A DNA stretch of 64,000 nucleotides from assembly GCA_024404495.1 (NCBI GenBank), contig JAKSPT010000006.1, positions 26,441 to 90,440 of the forward strand, in the 5' to 3' direction. The notes beneath the pieces were generated by a model. It saw only the letters and a list, made by a program, of their open reading frames with translations, was not told where the DNA came from and searched no databases. This DNA is from Lachnospiraceae bacterium. Its GTDB lineage: Bacteria > Bacillota > Clostridia > Oscillospirales > CAG-272. Positions 24,264 to 31,860 of the stretch are shown here, in pieces (positions within the stretch are counted from its first letter, which is position 1; each line of letters starts with the position of its first letter). The translations under genes and the position numbers were made by a program.

Positions 24264-25649
24264 ATGGACCAACCTCCTTTGGATACGGCGAACGTACCCC
24301 GAAGTAAGCGCATCCCCGACATTTTTGAAAGAGGGGGGTATGCGCAGATGAGTACGACAACGTCGATCCTCGTGATGACCGTACTGGTCATTTTCTCCGC
24401 GTTTTTCTCGGCAACCGAGACCGCGTTCTCCGCGATGAACCGTGCGAGAATGAAGACCCTCGCCGAGGACGGCAATAAACGCGCAGCGCTTGTGATGGCG
24501 CTCTCCGAGAAGTACGACTCCCTGCTCTCCACGATCCTCGTGCTGAACAACCTCGTCAATATCTCGCTCTCCGCAATCGCGACCGTCTTCTTCATCGGTT
24601 TACTGGAAAAGAACGGCGCCACCGTGGCAACGGCTGTCGTCACCGTCGTCGTCCTGATCTTCGGAGAGGTGACCCCGAAAAGCCTCGCCAAGCAGTCTCC
24701 CGACCGCTTTACGATGGTCGTGGCTCCGGTCATCCGCGTTTTTATGATCGTTCTGACCCCCGTCAATCTCTTCTTCGCCGGCATCAACAAGCTGACGCAG
24801 AAGTTCTTCCGCGTCAAGGAGGAGCCTCCGATCTCGGAGGATGAGCTTCTGACCCTCGTGGACGAGGCGGAGCAGGACGGCGGCATCGAGGCGGAGGAAA
24901 GCGAGCTAATCCGCTCCGCGATCGAATTCAACGACCTCAAGGCGATCGATATCTATACGCCCCGCGTCAATATCGTCGGCATCGAAGAAAACGACGGCTC
25001 CGAGGAGATCGAAAAGACCTTCCGCGAGTCCGGTTACTCCCGCCTCCCCGTTTACCGGGAGACCGTGGACGAGATCGTGGGCGTCCTGCACGAAAAGGAT
25101 TTCTACGAGCTGCTCAGAAGCGGCAAGGGCACGATCGGCGATTATCTGACCCCGCCCGTTTTCATCACCCTTTCGAGCAAGGTGGGCGACACCCTGCGTC
25201 TGCTGCAGAAAAATAAGGCGCACATGGCTGTCATCGCAGACGAGTTCGGCGGTACGGTCGGCATCGTGACGATGGAGGATATCCTCGAAGAGCTTGTCGG
25301 CGAGATCTACGACGAGCACGACGAGGTCGATGAAAAGATCCACATGGAGTCGGTAGGCGTTTACAAGGTAGACTGCTCCGCCGATCTCGACGATCTCTTC
25401 GAGCTGTTCGAGCTCGATCCCGACGAGGATGAGGAGCTGGAAAGCGTCTCGACCGTCGGCGGCTGGGTCATGCAGATGGCGGAGGCGATCCCCGAAGAAG
25501 GAAGCGTCTTCGTATATAAGAATCTTTCGGTGCGCGTCACCTCGGTCGATCCGCCCCGCGTCCTTGAGGTGGAGATCACCGTCCTTCCTCCGGAAGAGGA
25601 AGAAAAGGACGAAAAATCCGAGAAAGCCGAACGTGAGCACGCGGACTGA
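24264..25649 (+). CDS. CNNM/CorC-type membrane protein with CBS pair (hemolysin family)
   Basis: 461 aa. A CNNM (DUF21) domain with about three membrane helices at 30-200 (FSAFFSATETAFSAMNRARM, then VTPKSLAKQSPDR), a CBS pair at about 220-345 (YTPRVNIVGIEEND, HMAVIADEFGGTVGIVTMED) and a CorC_HlyC transporter-associated domain at the C-terminus. The family is linked to Mg2+/Co2+ efflux; 'hemolysin' is a historical name. AAAGGA precedes the chosen ATG; an alternative start at 24348 (MSTTTS) follows GAGGGGGG and would remove a 28-residue hydrophilic tail, so the start is not settled. The C-terminus is acidic and lysine-rich. Confidence 0.9.
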   Translation: MDQPPLDTANVPRSKRIPDIFERGGYAQMSTTTSILVMTVLVIFSAFFSATETAFSAMNRARMKTLAEDGNKRAALVMALSEKYDSLLSTILVLNNLVNISLSAIATVFFIGLLEKNGATVATAVVTVVVLIFGEVTPKSLAKQSPDRFTMVVAPVIRVFMIVLTPVNLFFAGINKLTQKFFRVKEEPPISEDELLTLVDEAEQDGGIEAEESELIRSAIEFNDLKAIDIYTPRVNIVGIEENDGSEEIEKTFRESGYSRLPVYRETVDEIVGVLHEKDFYELLRSGKGTIGDYLTPPVFITLSSKVGDTLRLLQKNKAHMAVIADEFGGTVGIVTMEDILEELVGEIYDEHDEVDEKIHMESVGVYKVDCSADLDDLFELFELDPDEDEELESVSTVGGWVMQMAEAIPEEGSVFVYKNLSVRVTSVDPPRVLEVEITVLPPEEEEKDEKSEKAEREHAD

Positions 25650-25693
25650 TGGGAAAACGAGTTTTAAGTTTTAAGTTTCAAGTAAATAAATGC

Positions 25694-25966
25694 ACACATC
25701 CCCGTGACCGATGCGAACGGTCACGGGGATGTCTTTTGTTCTGTTGGTTACTTTTTCTTTTACGCACGGCAGGCGAACACTGCGCGAGGCGAACCGCTGG
25801 GTAGCAGCGCGCAATGCGGAGACACCGAGGGAGGCGGATCGGGGCGGAAGATCACCGAAGATGATCTCTCCCGGCTTCAAACAGGCTTTGCCCGAAGAAC
25901 TTATTGATAAGTTCTCCTTATGCCTCTTTGGTTCTTTCTCGGGCGAGAAAGAACACGCATCCCCCG
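25694..25966 (-). repeat. Interspersed 3'-end element, copy 2
   Basis: Read on the minus strand it begins inside the 3' end of gene 25918-26685. The hairpin TTCTTTCTCG/CGAGAAAGAA (25931-25952), the core at 25801-25827 (one change) and the terminal hairpin at 25696-25732 are all present. It fills the gap between two convergent genes. The element's first ~50 bp encode the last residues and the stop codon of the upstream gene. Confidence 0.85.
25696..25740 (+). terminator. 15-bp terminator stem shared by two convergent genes
   Basis: ACATCCCCGTGACCG/CGGTCACGGGGATGT (25696-25710 and 25718-25732), perfect, followed by CTTTTGTT on the plus strand. It serves the plus-strand CNNM gene and forms the end of element copy 2. 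Confidence 0.85.
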
Positions 25967-26685
25967 CACAAAATGCTGAGGATCATAACACCCGGCGTGG
26001 AGTCAAAGGTCGAAGGATTATCGGAGGCAAGCACGCGGCAGTAGGGGGGCACGAGGACGGTATCGGCTTTTTCGGCGGTGATCTCGTGGGCTTTGCCGTC
26101 AAGGGTGAGGGTCACCCTGCCGTCTTCCCCGGTCACGAAGCCGGAAGGAACGCCGTCCACGAGGATGCTCATCCCGGCGGCGGGGGAGGTAACGGGATTC
26201 CAGTCGGCGTCGTAACCGGCGGTGTAAAGAGTAAGGGAGATTTCGGAGCCGGACACCTCGTATTTATCGAAGAAGGCATAGGTGTCGGAGTAGAATTTCA
26301 TATCCCGATAGAGAAAGGCGGTCACGCGGTCGCCGTCGGAAACCGGGTCGGCAAGGCTCATCGGAGCGCCGTCGTTGTGATAGTAGCCGTAGCCGCCGCC
26401 GTTGTCCTTGTTCCAGAGTTTCGTCATCGAGATGCCGAAAGCGGTCAGCTCGGTGCCGTAGCCGGAGGCACCCGCGGGACAGTAGGCAGCGTGGGCGCAG
26501 GCGAGCGCGTCGGAGATGGTCAGAGCGCCGTCGGAATCGGCATCGGTCACGGTGACCGGGCGGTAAGCAAGCACGGGCGTGCCGTCTACGACGGTAACGA
26601 AGACGGTGATCTCTTCCGCGGAAACGGGCAGACAGAGAAGCAGGGTCAGAACGGCAAGCAGAACGAAGGCAAACGCTTTTTTCAT
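25918..26685 (-). CDS. Secreted DUF4430 (transcobalamin-like) protein under cobalamin riboswitch control
   Basis: 255 aa. Signal peptide at 1-23 (MKKAFAFVLLAVLTLLLCLP). Residues about 24-130 match the DUF4430/transcobalamin C-terminal pattern: SDGALTISDALACAH, then LTAFGISMTKLWNKDNGGGY and PVSDGDRVTAFLYRD. A second beta-rich domain follows (about 150-215), and a C-terminal hydrophobic helix VMILSILCGGCVFFLA ends in RERTKEA, a plausible membrane anchor. It is the second gene of a transcript led by a B12 riboswitch, so cobalamin capture outside the cell is the natural reading (inference). The last ~15 residues and the stop lie inside interspersed element copy 2, so the anchor is partly repeat-derived. 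The ATG overlaps the upstream stop (ATGA). Confidence 0.75.
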   Translation of the reverse strand: MKKAFAFVLLAVLTLLLCLPVSAEEITVFVTVVDGTPVLAYRPVTVTDADSDGALTISDALACAHAAYCPAGASGYGTELTAFGISMTKLWNKDNGGGYGYYHNDGAPMSLADPVSDGDRVTAFLYRDMKFYSDTYAFFDKYEVSGSEISLTLYTAGYDADWNPVTSPAAGMSILVDGVPSGFVTGEDGRVTLTLDGKAHEITAEKADTVLVPPYCRVLASDNPSTFDSTPGVMILSILCGGCVFFLARERTKEA

Positions 26686-26975
26686 GATTGATCCTCTTTC
26701 TTTTCTTGTTTTTTCGCTTCACGGCGGTTCCGTTTGGCGCGGATCCGTTTTTCCCGGTTCTTTTCGGCGCGGTCGGAATCGCGCGGCGGTTTGATGCCGG
26801 CGGCTTCGAGGGCGCGCCCCCACGGTCCGAAAAATGCCTTGATGGCGCAGACCTCCTCGGGTGAAAAATCCGAACGCTTCGGATAACGGGCTTCCCCGGC
26901 TTCGGAAAGTGCTTCCGATTTCGCGCGAAGGAGCGCAAGGCAGTCCTCCGCCGCGTATTTCTGCTTTTCTTCCAT
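26682..26975 (-). CDS. Small basic protein with an HNAP-like repeat
   Basis: 97 aa. GGAGG lies 4-5 nt before the ATG at 26975. Residues about 30-62 (YPKRSDFSPEEVCAIKAFFG then PWGRALEAAGIKPP) resemble the homing-endonuclease-associated (HNAP) helical repeat, a DNA-contacting motif; the C-terminal third is almost entirely Lys/Arg/Glu. No nuclease domain is present. It is the first gene behind the cobalamin riboswitch terminator, and its stop overlaps the next start. What a nucleic-acid-binding-like protein does in a B12 operon is unknown. Confidence 0.65.
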   Translation of the reverse strand: MEEKQKYAAEDCLALLRAKSEALSEAGEARYPKRSDFSPEEVCAIKAFFGPWGRALEAAGIKPPRDSDRAEKNREKRIRAKRNRREAKKQEKKEDQS

Positions 26976-26987
26976 GTTCCCTCCAAA

Positions 26988-27021
26988 CAAAAAAGCGTTT
27001 TTGCCGGGAAAGCAAAAACGC
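26988..27021 (-). terminator. Riboswitch expression platform: terminator
   Basis: GCGTTTTTGC/GCAAAAACGC (27021-27012 and 27004-26995 on the minus strand), 10 bp perfect, followed by TTTTTTG, then the GGAGG of the first gene. Placed between the cobalamin aptamer and the coding region, it fits a transcription-terminating OFF switch. Confidence 0.88.
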
Positions 27022-27104
27022 AGCGTCTTTTTCAGCGGTGGAAGAATGCCCGATAAGGCGCATTTCCTGCGCGAAAGATCGGCTGCATTCTTCGTCTCCC
27101 AAAA

Positions 27105-27255
27105 ATGTTCCGGTTTTACCCGGCGACCGGGTCCTCACGGCAGGTATTCCGACTGACGGCAGTTCAATAACAAACAGCCGATCACGGTAATGGCGGTTGC
27201 GACGGAATTTCACCGAACTTCCCCCTGATCCGGCAGAGCCGGAACCGTGTGACGC
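27105..27255 (-). promoter_or_regulatory. Cobalamin (adenosylcobalamin-type) riboswitch
   Basis: On the minus strand the conserved cobalamin aptamer parts occur in order: GGTTCCGGC/GCCGG P2-like start, GGGGGAAGTTCGGTG, AAATTCCGTCGCAACCGCC, and the B12-box-like AGTCGGAATACCTGCC. This is the standard set and spacing. Aptamer binding of cobalamin should favour the terminator at 26988-27021 and switch off the two downstream genes. Confidence 0.93.
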
Positions 27256-27272
27256 GATTTGATTGTGTTACT

Positions 27273-27301
27273 ATTATAGCACGCCGCTCTTTTCCCGTCA
27301 A
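27273..27301 (-). promoter_or_regulatory. Promoter of the riboswitch transcript
   Basis: TTGACG (27301-27296), 17-bp spacer, TATAAT (27278-27273) on the minus strand; the predicted start is about 10 nt before the aptamer. Confidence 0.8.
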
Positions 27302-27323
27302 GAGAAAACGGGAAAAAAGCGGC
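27283..27323 (-). terminator. Terminator-like inverted repeat after the MFS gene
   Basis: A 16-bp stem with one mismatch (27283-27298 and 27308-27323) starts 14 nt after the MFS stop. It lacks a long T-run downstream. The stem contains the -35 hexamer of the riboswitch promoter. Confidence 0.5.
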
Positions 27324-27336
27324 GCATTTTCATGGA

Positions 27337-28590
27337 TTATCCGACGGTTTCTTTTTCCTGTTTCGAGAAATACCGTTTTACGAAGAGCAGAAGCACGGTG
27401 CCGATGAGCGGGAAGACCGCCGCGATCAGTACACCGACGCGGAGACCGACCTCGTCGGGGGTCATACCGCGCGTGGCGCTGAGGTTCAGGGCAAAATCGG
27501 TGACCTTGACCTTGTCGACGATGACGCCGAGAAGCTGGGGCGCGACCGAGGCGCCGAAATCACCGCCCGCCGCCATCAAAGCGTAGGCGGCAACGCCGGG
27601 ATCGGGGATCTTTTCTTCCATCAGGATCAGCGTGCCCGGCCAGAGCATCGAGGTGCAGAAGCCGATCAGGACGCAGGCGAGGAAGGAAACAATCGTGTTC
27701 GTCACGCTGCCCACGACGATGTAGAAGACGGCGGCGCCCGCCATGCTGAACAGAAGCGTGTTCAGGATATTTTTTCCGTATTTCGCGTAGAGGGTGCGGC
27801 AGGAGGCGAGCAGAAGCGCAAAGACCGCCATGCCGAGAATGTCGCCCGCCGCCTTCGGAATGTGCAGGGCGTTTTCCATATAGCCGGAGATCCAGTTGGT
27901 CATCGCGTTCTCGGAGGCACTGCCGAGGAAAATGCAGACGAAGCAGAGGAAAATGCCGGTCGTCCGCTTCGCGGCGCCCTTCACCGCGGGGGTGGAGGTG
28001 TTCATCGGCGGGATCGGCGAGAGGAAGAACAGAACCGACGCGATCAGAGGCAGAACGGCAAGGAAAAGAGTATGATACTGCCAGTTCGCCGTGCCGAAGA
28101 TCCTGAAAAACAGCGTGGCGAGAACGACGTTGGAAACGACGCCCCAGCCGTAGAGCGAGTGGAGCAGGCTCATATCACGGTCGGGATGCTCGGAGGGGAT
28201 CGCCGCGACGACGGGAGAGATCAGAACCTCGCAGAGCCCCGCCGCGACCGAGAAGATCACCGTTCCGATCGCAAGCCCGAGGAAGGGACGTGAGGGGAAC
28301 AGAAGGGGCGAGAGCGCGTAGACCGTCAGACCGATCCCGGTCAGAAGCGGCATCAGACGCACCGTCCATTTGATATTGAACTTTTCCGGGAAGAAGGAGA
28401 AGATCAGGTCGATCGAAAGCTGGGTCAGAAAATTGATGAGGACCAGCGTCCCGAGGAGCGTGTAGGAAATGCCGTAGGTCTCGTGAAAGGTCACGAAAAG
28501 AAGCGGCGGCAGGGTGAAGACCGACGACATCGCAAGGTAGGCGTAAAAGCACGCGAACCGCGTCCGCCGGTAGTTGGGTTCGTTCATCAT
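27337..28590 (-). CDS. Major facilitator superfamily transporter
   Basis: 417 aa with 12 predicted membrane helices, typical MFS length; helix pairs are joined by short basic loops such as SEHPDRDMS (between helices 4 and 5) and AAKRTTG at the central loop. A proton-coupled importer or exporter of a small molecule in the cytoplasmic membrane. GGAGG precedes the first of two adjacent ATGs by 7 nt. It has its own promoter (28638-28666) and lies upstream of, but is transcribed separately from, the cobalamin riboswitch unit. The substrate cannot be deduced. Confidence 0.9.
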   Translation of the reverse strand: MMNEPNYRRTRFACFYAYLAMSSVFTLPPLLFVTFHETYGISYTLLGTLVLINFLTQLSIDLIFSFFPEKFNIKWTVRLMPLLTGIGLTVYALSPLLFPSRPFLGLAIGTVIFSVAAGLCEVLISPVVAAIPSEHPDRDMSLLHSLYGWGVVSNVVLATLFFRIFGTANWQYHTLFLAVLPLIASVLFFLSPIPPMNTSTPAVKGAAKRTTGIFLCFVCIFLGSASENAMTNWISGYMENALHIPKAAGDILGMAVFALLLASCRTLYAKYGKNILNTLLFSMAGAAVFYIVVGSVTNTIVSFLACVLIGFCTSMLWPGTLILMEEKIPDPGVAAYALMAAGGDFGASVAPQLLGVIVDKVKVTDFALNLSATRGMTPDEVGLRVGVLIAAVFPLIGTVLLLFVKRYFSKQEKETVG

Positions 28591-28637
28591 CGCAGAACCT
28601 CCGGAGAGTTTCCCGGACCGCGTCCGGTATTTTCTTC

Positions 28638-28666
28638 ATTATACACGACCGCGAGGGAAAATGCAA
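28638..28666 (-). promoter_or_regulatory. Promoter of the MFS transporter gene
   Basis: TTGCAT (28666-28661), 17-bp spacer, TATAAT (28643-28638) on the minus strand; a small hairpin CCGGAC/GTCCGG is in the leader (28612-28626). Confidence 0.7.
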
Positions 28667-28744
28667 GCGGGGGAGAGAGTTTTGAGCTTTAAGTTTGATG
28701 TTTTTCGTCTTAAGCCTAAAGCCTTAAGTCTTAAAATGTCAGAA

Positions 28745-29019
28745 AACGCAGACGTCCCCGCGACCGATGCTGACGGTCACGGGGGCGACTTTTCCTATAG
28801 CTGTTGCTTTTCCTTTGCTGCACTTGAGGCGAACACGACGCTATGCGAACCACCGGGCAGCAGCACGCAATGCGGAGAAACCCGGGGCGAACGGATACAG
28901 TCCGGGACGGCACAATCGCGAAACGCACGCTTCATACGAAGGTACCCGGTTATGATTTACCCCTTATGCCTCTTTGGTCCTTTCTTGGCAAGAAAGGACA
29001 TCGCGTCCCCGCGTCCCCG
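28745..29019 (-). repeat. Interspersed 3'-end element, copy 3 (diverged)
   Basis: Read on the minus strand it starts at the stop codon of 29020-30414. The opening hairpin has changed in both arms: TCCTTTCTT/AAGAAAGGA (28979-28999), a compensatory T-A to C-G change. The core (about 28858-28884) has several changes, and the terminal stem (28751-28790) is longer and GC-rich. An AT-rich stretch with repeated TTAAG words (28681-28737) follows; a similar AT-rich stretch adjoins copy 2 (25661-25690). With the MFS promoter this accounts for the whole 28591-29019 gap. Confidence 0.75.
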
Positions 29020-30414
29020 TTACTCCGCGAACAGGGAGCCGACACGGACGGCTTCGGTTTCGAGGGAGGAGACGTAGGAGACGACCTCGTCGGTCGCGTA
29101 GCCCATATCGGTCATAACGATAAGGAGATAGGGCGAAGAGGGCTCGGTGACGATGCCCATATCGTGATAGGCGCCGGTCGCGAGCGTATAGCGGTGAAGA
29201 ACGGTGCCGGAGGGGAGGAGAGAGGACATTCCGGAGGTCACGGCGCCGCAAAGCGAGACGCGGAGAGGGTCGGAATACGGCTCGGCGGAGCAGAGGACGC
29301 GCCAGACCTCCTGCCATAGAAGGACGGCGTCTTTCAGCGTAACGGTTTCGGTAAGAGAGCCGATGCCGAGGGAGGAAAGAAGCACGTCGGTCTTTTCGTC
29401 CCCGTAGATCAGGGAAAGAACGTGGGAGGCGGTCGCGTCGTTGTAACGGAGGACGAGGTCGATCAGGTCAAGACGGGAAAACTCTGTCCCGGCAGGCTTG
29501 GATTTCAGAATGCCGCTGCCGTGAACCTCGTGAGAGGGATCGTAAGTATAGGTTCCGGAAAGCGAATCCCATTCGGTTTCGAGAAGAGCGAGCGCCTGCG
29601 CGAGCTGACGGAGATCGCCGGAGGCAAAGGGAAGCTCCTCGCCGTAGGAGATCGAATACCCGGCGGTCAGATCCGCGTAATACAGCGCGACGGCGGGCGT
29701 CACCTCCGCTTCGCGGACGACGGGAAATCCGTCCGCCCCGGTTTCGGTGATCTGCTCGATCCGTTTCGGCGCGCTGCGTACCAGCTCGCCGAGCGAAAGA
29801 AGCCCGAGCTTTCCGGCGGGGGAGTTATTCAGACGTTCGGTCAGCGCGTCGATCTCGGACTGCTTGTCCGCCGAAAGACGCTCAAGCTCGGCGATCCTCG
29901 CGTTGAGCTGTTCGTGGATCGGGTCGGTGTCTTCGAGCGTTTTTTTCAGTTCGTCGCGCTCGGCGGTGAGCGCGGTCAGTTCGGTTTTCAGCCCCGCAAG
30001 CTCGTTTTCAAGCACTTCGAGACGTCCGGTCAGCCCGATCGCCTGCGAAAGCGCTTCTTCTTTGTCGTTCTGCGCGTCGCGGAGCTCGCGCGCGTGATCG
30101 GAACGGAGGGAGGCAAGCTCGTCCTCCTTCGCCTTCAGCGAACGGAGAAGCAGCCCCGCCGTCACGGTGCTCGTGACGAAAAGCGCGGCTAAAACGAGCG
30201 AAAGGATCGAAAGCACGCTGATCGCGGTGTTCCTTTTGCCGCGTTTGCTTTTGTTCTTACCGGTCTTACCGGCTTTGCGGGGCGCGGGAGCAGGCTCCGC
30301 GGCAGGGGTCTGCGTCGCAGCCTGCGGCGCAGACTGCGATGCGGTCTGCGACGGATCGGAGGCTTCCGCCGTTTTTTCGGGATTCCCGGGAAGGGTTTCT
30401 TTGGTATGGTTCAT
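29020..30414 (-). CDS. Membrane-anchored class A beta-lactamase-fold protein, catalytic motif incomplete
   Basis: 464 aa: a Pro/Ala/Gln/Lys-rich cytosolic N-terminus (1-62), one membrane helix (63-90), a long coiled coil (about 92-195) and an extracellular serine-hydrolase-like domain (about 235-464). In that domain the motif expected as SxxK reads Ser265-Gly-Asp-Leu268, so the general-base lysine is absent; the second motif appears as YND (324-326) and the third as a TGAYHD segment. It is therefore probably a non-catalytic relative of the D,D-peptidase/beta-lactamase group. It ends the divIC-yabQ-yabP operon and could scaffold cell-wall or spore-coat work (inference). Element copy 3 directly follows the stop. 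Confidence 0.7.
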   Translation of the reverse strand: MNHTKETLPGNPEKTAEASDPSQTASQSAPQAATQTPAAEPAPAPRKAGKTGKNKSKRGKRNTAISVLSILSLVLAALFVTSTVTAGLLLRSLKAKEDELASLRSDHARELRDAQNDKEEALSQAIGLTGRLEVLENELAGLKTELTALTAERDELKKTLEDTDPIHEQLNARIAELERLSADKQSEIDALTERLNNSPAGKLGLLSLGELVRSAPKRIEQITETGADGFPVVREAEVTPAVALYYADLTAGYSISYGEELPFASGDLRQLAQALALLETEWDSLSGTYTYDPSHEVHGSGILKSKPAGTEFSRLDLIDLVLRYNDATASHVLSLIYGDEKTDVLLSSLGIGSLTETVTLKDAVLLWQEVWRVLCSAEPYSDPLRVSLCGAVTSGMSSLLPSGTVLHRYTLATGAYHDMGIVTEPSSPYLLIVMTDMGYATDEVVSYVSSLETEAVRVGSLFAE

Positions 30415-30430
30415 TTTGACGTCCGTTCTT

Positions 30431-30706
30431 TTATCTGTCGTTGAAGATCACGATGTCGCCGGGGAGACAGTAGCCGTTATCCCGCGCGATGTCCATGATC
30501 GCTTCCTCGTCGAGAGGCTTGGAAAGCTCGTCCTGCATTTCCTCGATGCTGTCCTCGAGGTCGTCCTTTTTTGCCTGCAGGATGTCCCGCTGCTTTTTCA
30601 GATCGTCAAATTCAAGCTGAAGCTTGAAGATGTTGATGATGCAGAAGCAGACGAAAACGAAAACCGCGAGCTTCATGAAAATATTCAGTCTTCCGCTTAA
30701 TTTCAT
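30431..30706 (-). CDS. divIC: Septum formation initiator protein (DivIC/FtsB family)
   Basis: 91 aa: short basic N-terminus, one membrane helix (about 11-27, KLAVFVFVCFCIINIF), a coiled coil (LEFDDLKKQRDILQAKKDDL) and the DivIC-type tail EEAIMDIARDNGYCLPGDIV. It bridges FtsL and FtsQ/DivIB in the division complex. It overlaps yabQ by 4 nt, as in the conserved yabP-yabQ-divIC order of spore-formers. Shorter than B. subtilis DivIC (125 aa). Confidence 0.9.
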   Translation of the reverse strand: MKLSGRLNIFMKLAVFVFVCFCIINIFKLQLEFDDLKKQRDILQAKKDDLEDSIEEMQDELSKPLDEEAIMDIARDNGYCLPGDIVIFNDR

Positions 30707-31224
30707 ACCGTTTTGCTTTCCTTTTTTGATCTTTTTCGACGCTTTCCGGTCAGAGAAAAGCGATTATTTACGATTTTGAGATGCTTTTTCAGCGTTTTCC
30801 GGGACGATACGCGCCGGGATACCTCCGTCAGCTTTTTCCGTATCCGCCCGAAAAGCAGGGCGAAGGGGCGGAAAAGGAAACGGAGCAGCGCGAGGGTCAG
30901 CATAATCAGCCGCTCGGCACACGCCATAAGGAGCCTGCCGCCCGTCACCCGCCACGAAACGAATCCGATCCCTGCCGCCGCAAAGGCGAACCAACGGAAG
31001 CGTCCGTAATTCGCGTAATAGGTCAGGAGGATCATCGTCACGGCGGAGATCAGCGCAAACAGAAGGTCGCCGCAGAAAAGCGAGACGAGACGGGGCGGAT
31101 CGCTGCGGCGTTTTCCGGTCGCGAGATGGAGGATCCGGAATCCGTCCCAGAGCAGGGAGAGGAGCACGCCCGCCGCCGCGGACAGGATCAGATACCGCCC
31201 GTAGGTGTTCTGTGAAATGAACAT
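30703..31224 (-). CDS. yabQ: Spore cortex biosynthesis protein YabQ
   Basis: 173 aa. Four to five membrane helices in the first ~120 residues (ISQNTYGRYLILSAAAGVLL opening, LLWDGFRI motif typical of YabQ) and a very basic C-terminal tail. In B. subtilis YabQ sits in the forespore outer membrane and is needed for cortex synthesis. It overlaps yabP by one base and divIC by four. Its presence points to sporulation capacity. Confidence 0.9.
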   Translation of the reverse strand: MFISQNTYGRYLILSAAAGVLLSLLWDGFRILHLATGKRRSDPPRLVSLFCGDLLFALISAVTMILLTYYANYGRFRWFAFAAAGIGFVSWRVTGGRLLMACAERLIMLTLALLRFLFRPFALLFGRIRKKLTEVSRRVSSRKTLKKHLKIVNNRFSLTGKRRKRSKKESKTV

Positions 31225-31520
31225 CAGCGGAACAGCCCCGAAAGGAGGCTCTTCTTTTCGCCGTTTTTCGTCCCTTTTCCGTCGCGGACGTAGTTCAGCC
31301 CGTTGATCGTTCCCGTGACCGTCATTTCCCCGCCCTCGACGTTCAGTCCGAGGATGCGGAGCTCTTCCCCGTCCACCGACAGAAGATACCCGTCGAGGCG
31401 GATGAGGATCGAGGTCTCGTCAAAGCCGCAGACGTCAACGACGCCGGTGAGATACAGGCTGCTTCTGTCGTCAAGGCGGAGTGCGTGCGGACGACCGGAC
31501 GCGGTCGGTTTTTCGTTCAT
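31224..31520 (-). CDS. yabP: Sporulation protein YabP
   Basis: 98 aa. The family's beta-rich core is visible: DDRSSLYLTGVVDVCGFDET, then RLDGYLLSVDGEELRILGLN and VEGGEMTVTGTI. A small cytosolic partner of YabQ in spore-formers. The ribosome site (AAGGAAGGG) is weak and set well upstream. A Lys/Gly tail follows the conserved part. Confidence 0.92.
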   Translation of the reverse strand: MNEKPTASGRPHALRLDDRSSLYLTGVVDVCGFDETSILIRLDGYLLSVDGEELRILGLNVEGGEMTVTGTINGLNYVRDGKGTKNGEKKSLLSGLFR

Positions 31521-31596
31521 TTTTCTTTCTTCCCTTCCTTTTTTCGGATGATACCCGAATATATGAAAGAAAGGAAGAAATTATGAAAGAGGGAGA

Positions 31597-31839
31597 TCAG
31601 ACGATCGCTTCGTAGAGGTCTGCCGCCTCTGCCTTGCCGACGTGCTCGGCGGTCGAGAGGACGCGCACCTTCATCGTGCGTTCGCCGAAGGTGATCTCGA
31701 TGATATCCCCCGCCTTCACGTCGCAGGACGCCTTCGCAGGGCGTCCGTTGACCGTGACGTGCGACGTGTCGCACGCCTCGTTCGCAACCGTGCGGCGCTT
31801 GATGATGCGGGAAACCTTCAGATATTTGTCAAGACGCAT
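31597..31839 (-). CDS. rqcP: S4-domain RNA-binding protein RqcP
   Basis: 80 aa, almost only an S4 fold: MRLDKYLKVSRIIKRRTVAN, then VNGRPAKASCDVKAGDIIEI. RqcP (YabO, related to Hsp15) works with RqcH on stalled 50S subunits to add alanine tails to nascent chains. It lies between hup and yabP, as in many Clostridia; the 76-bp gap to yabP holds only an imperfect inverted repeat (TTCGG/CCGAA). Confidence 0.9.
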   Translation of the reverse strand: MRLDKYLKVSRIIKRRTVANEACDTSHVTVNGRPAKASCDVKAGDIIEITFGERTMKVRVLSTAEHVGKAEAADLYEAIV

Positions 31840-31860
31840 TGTCGTTTCCTTTCGGGCGGT

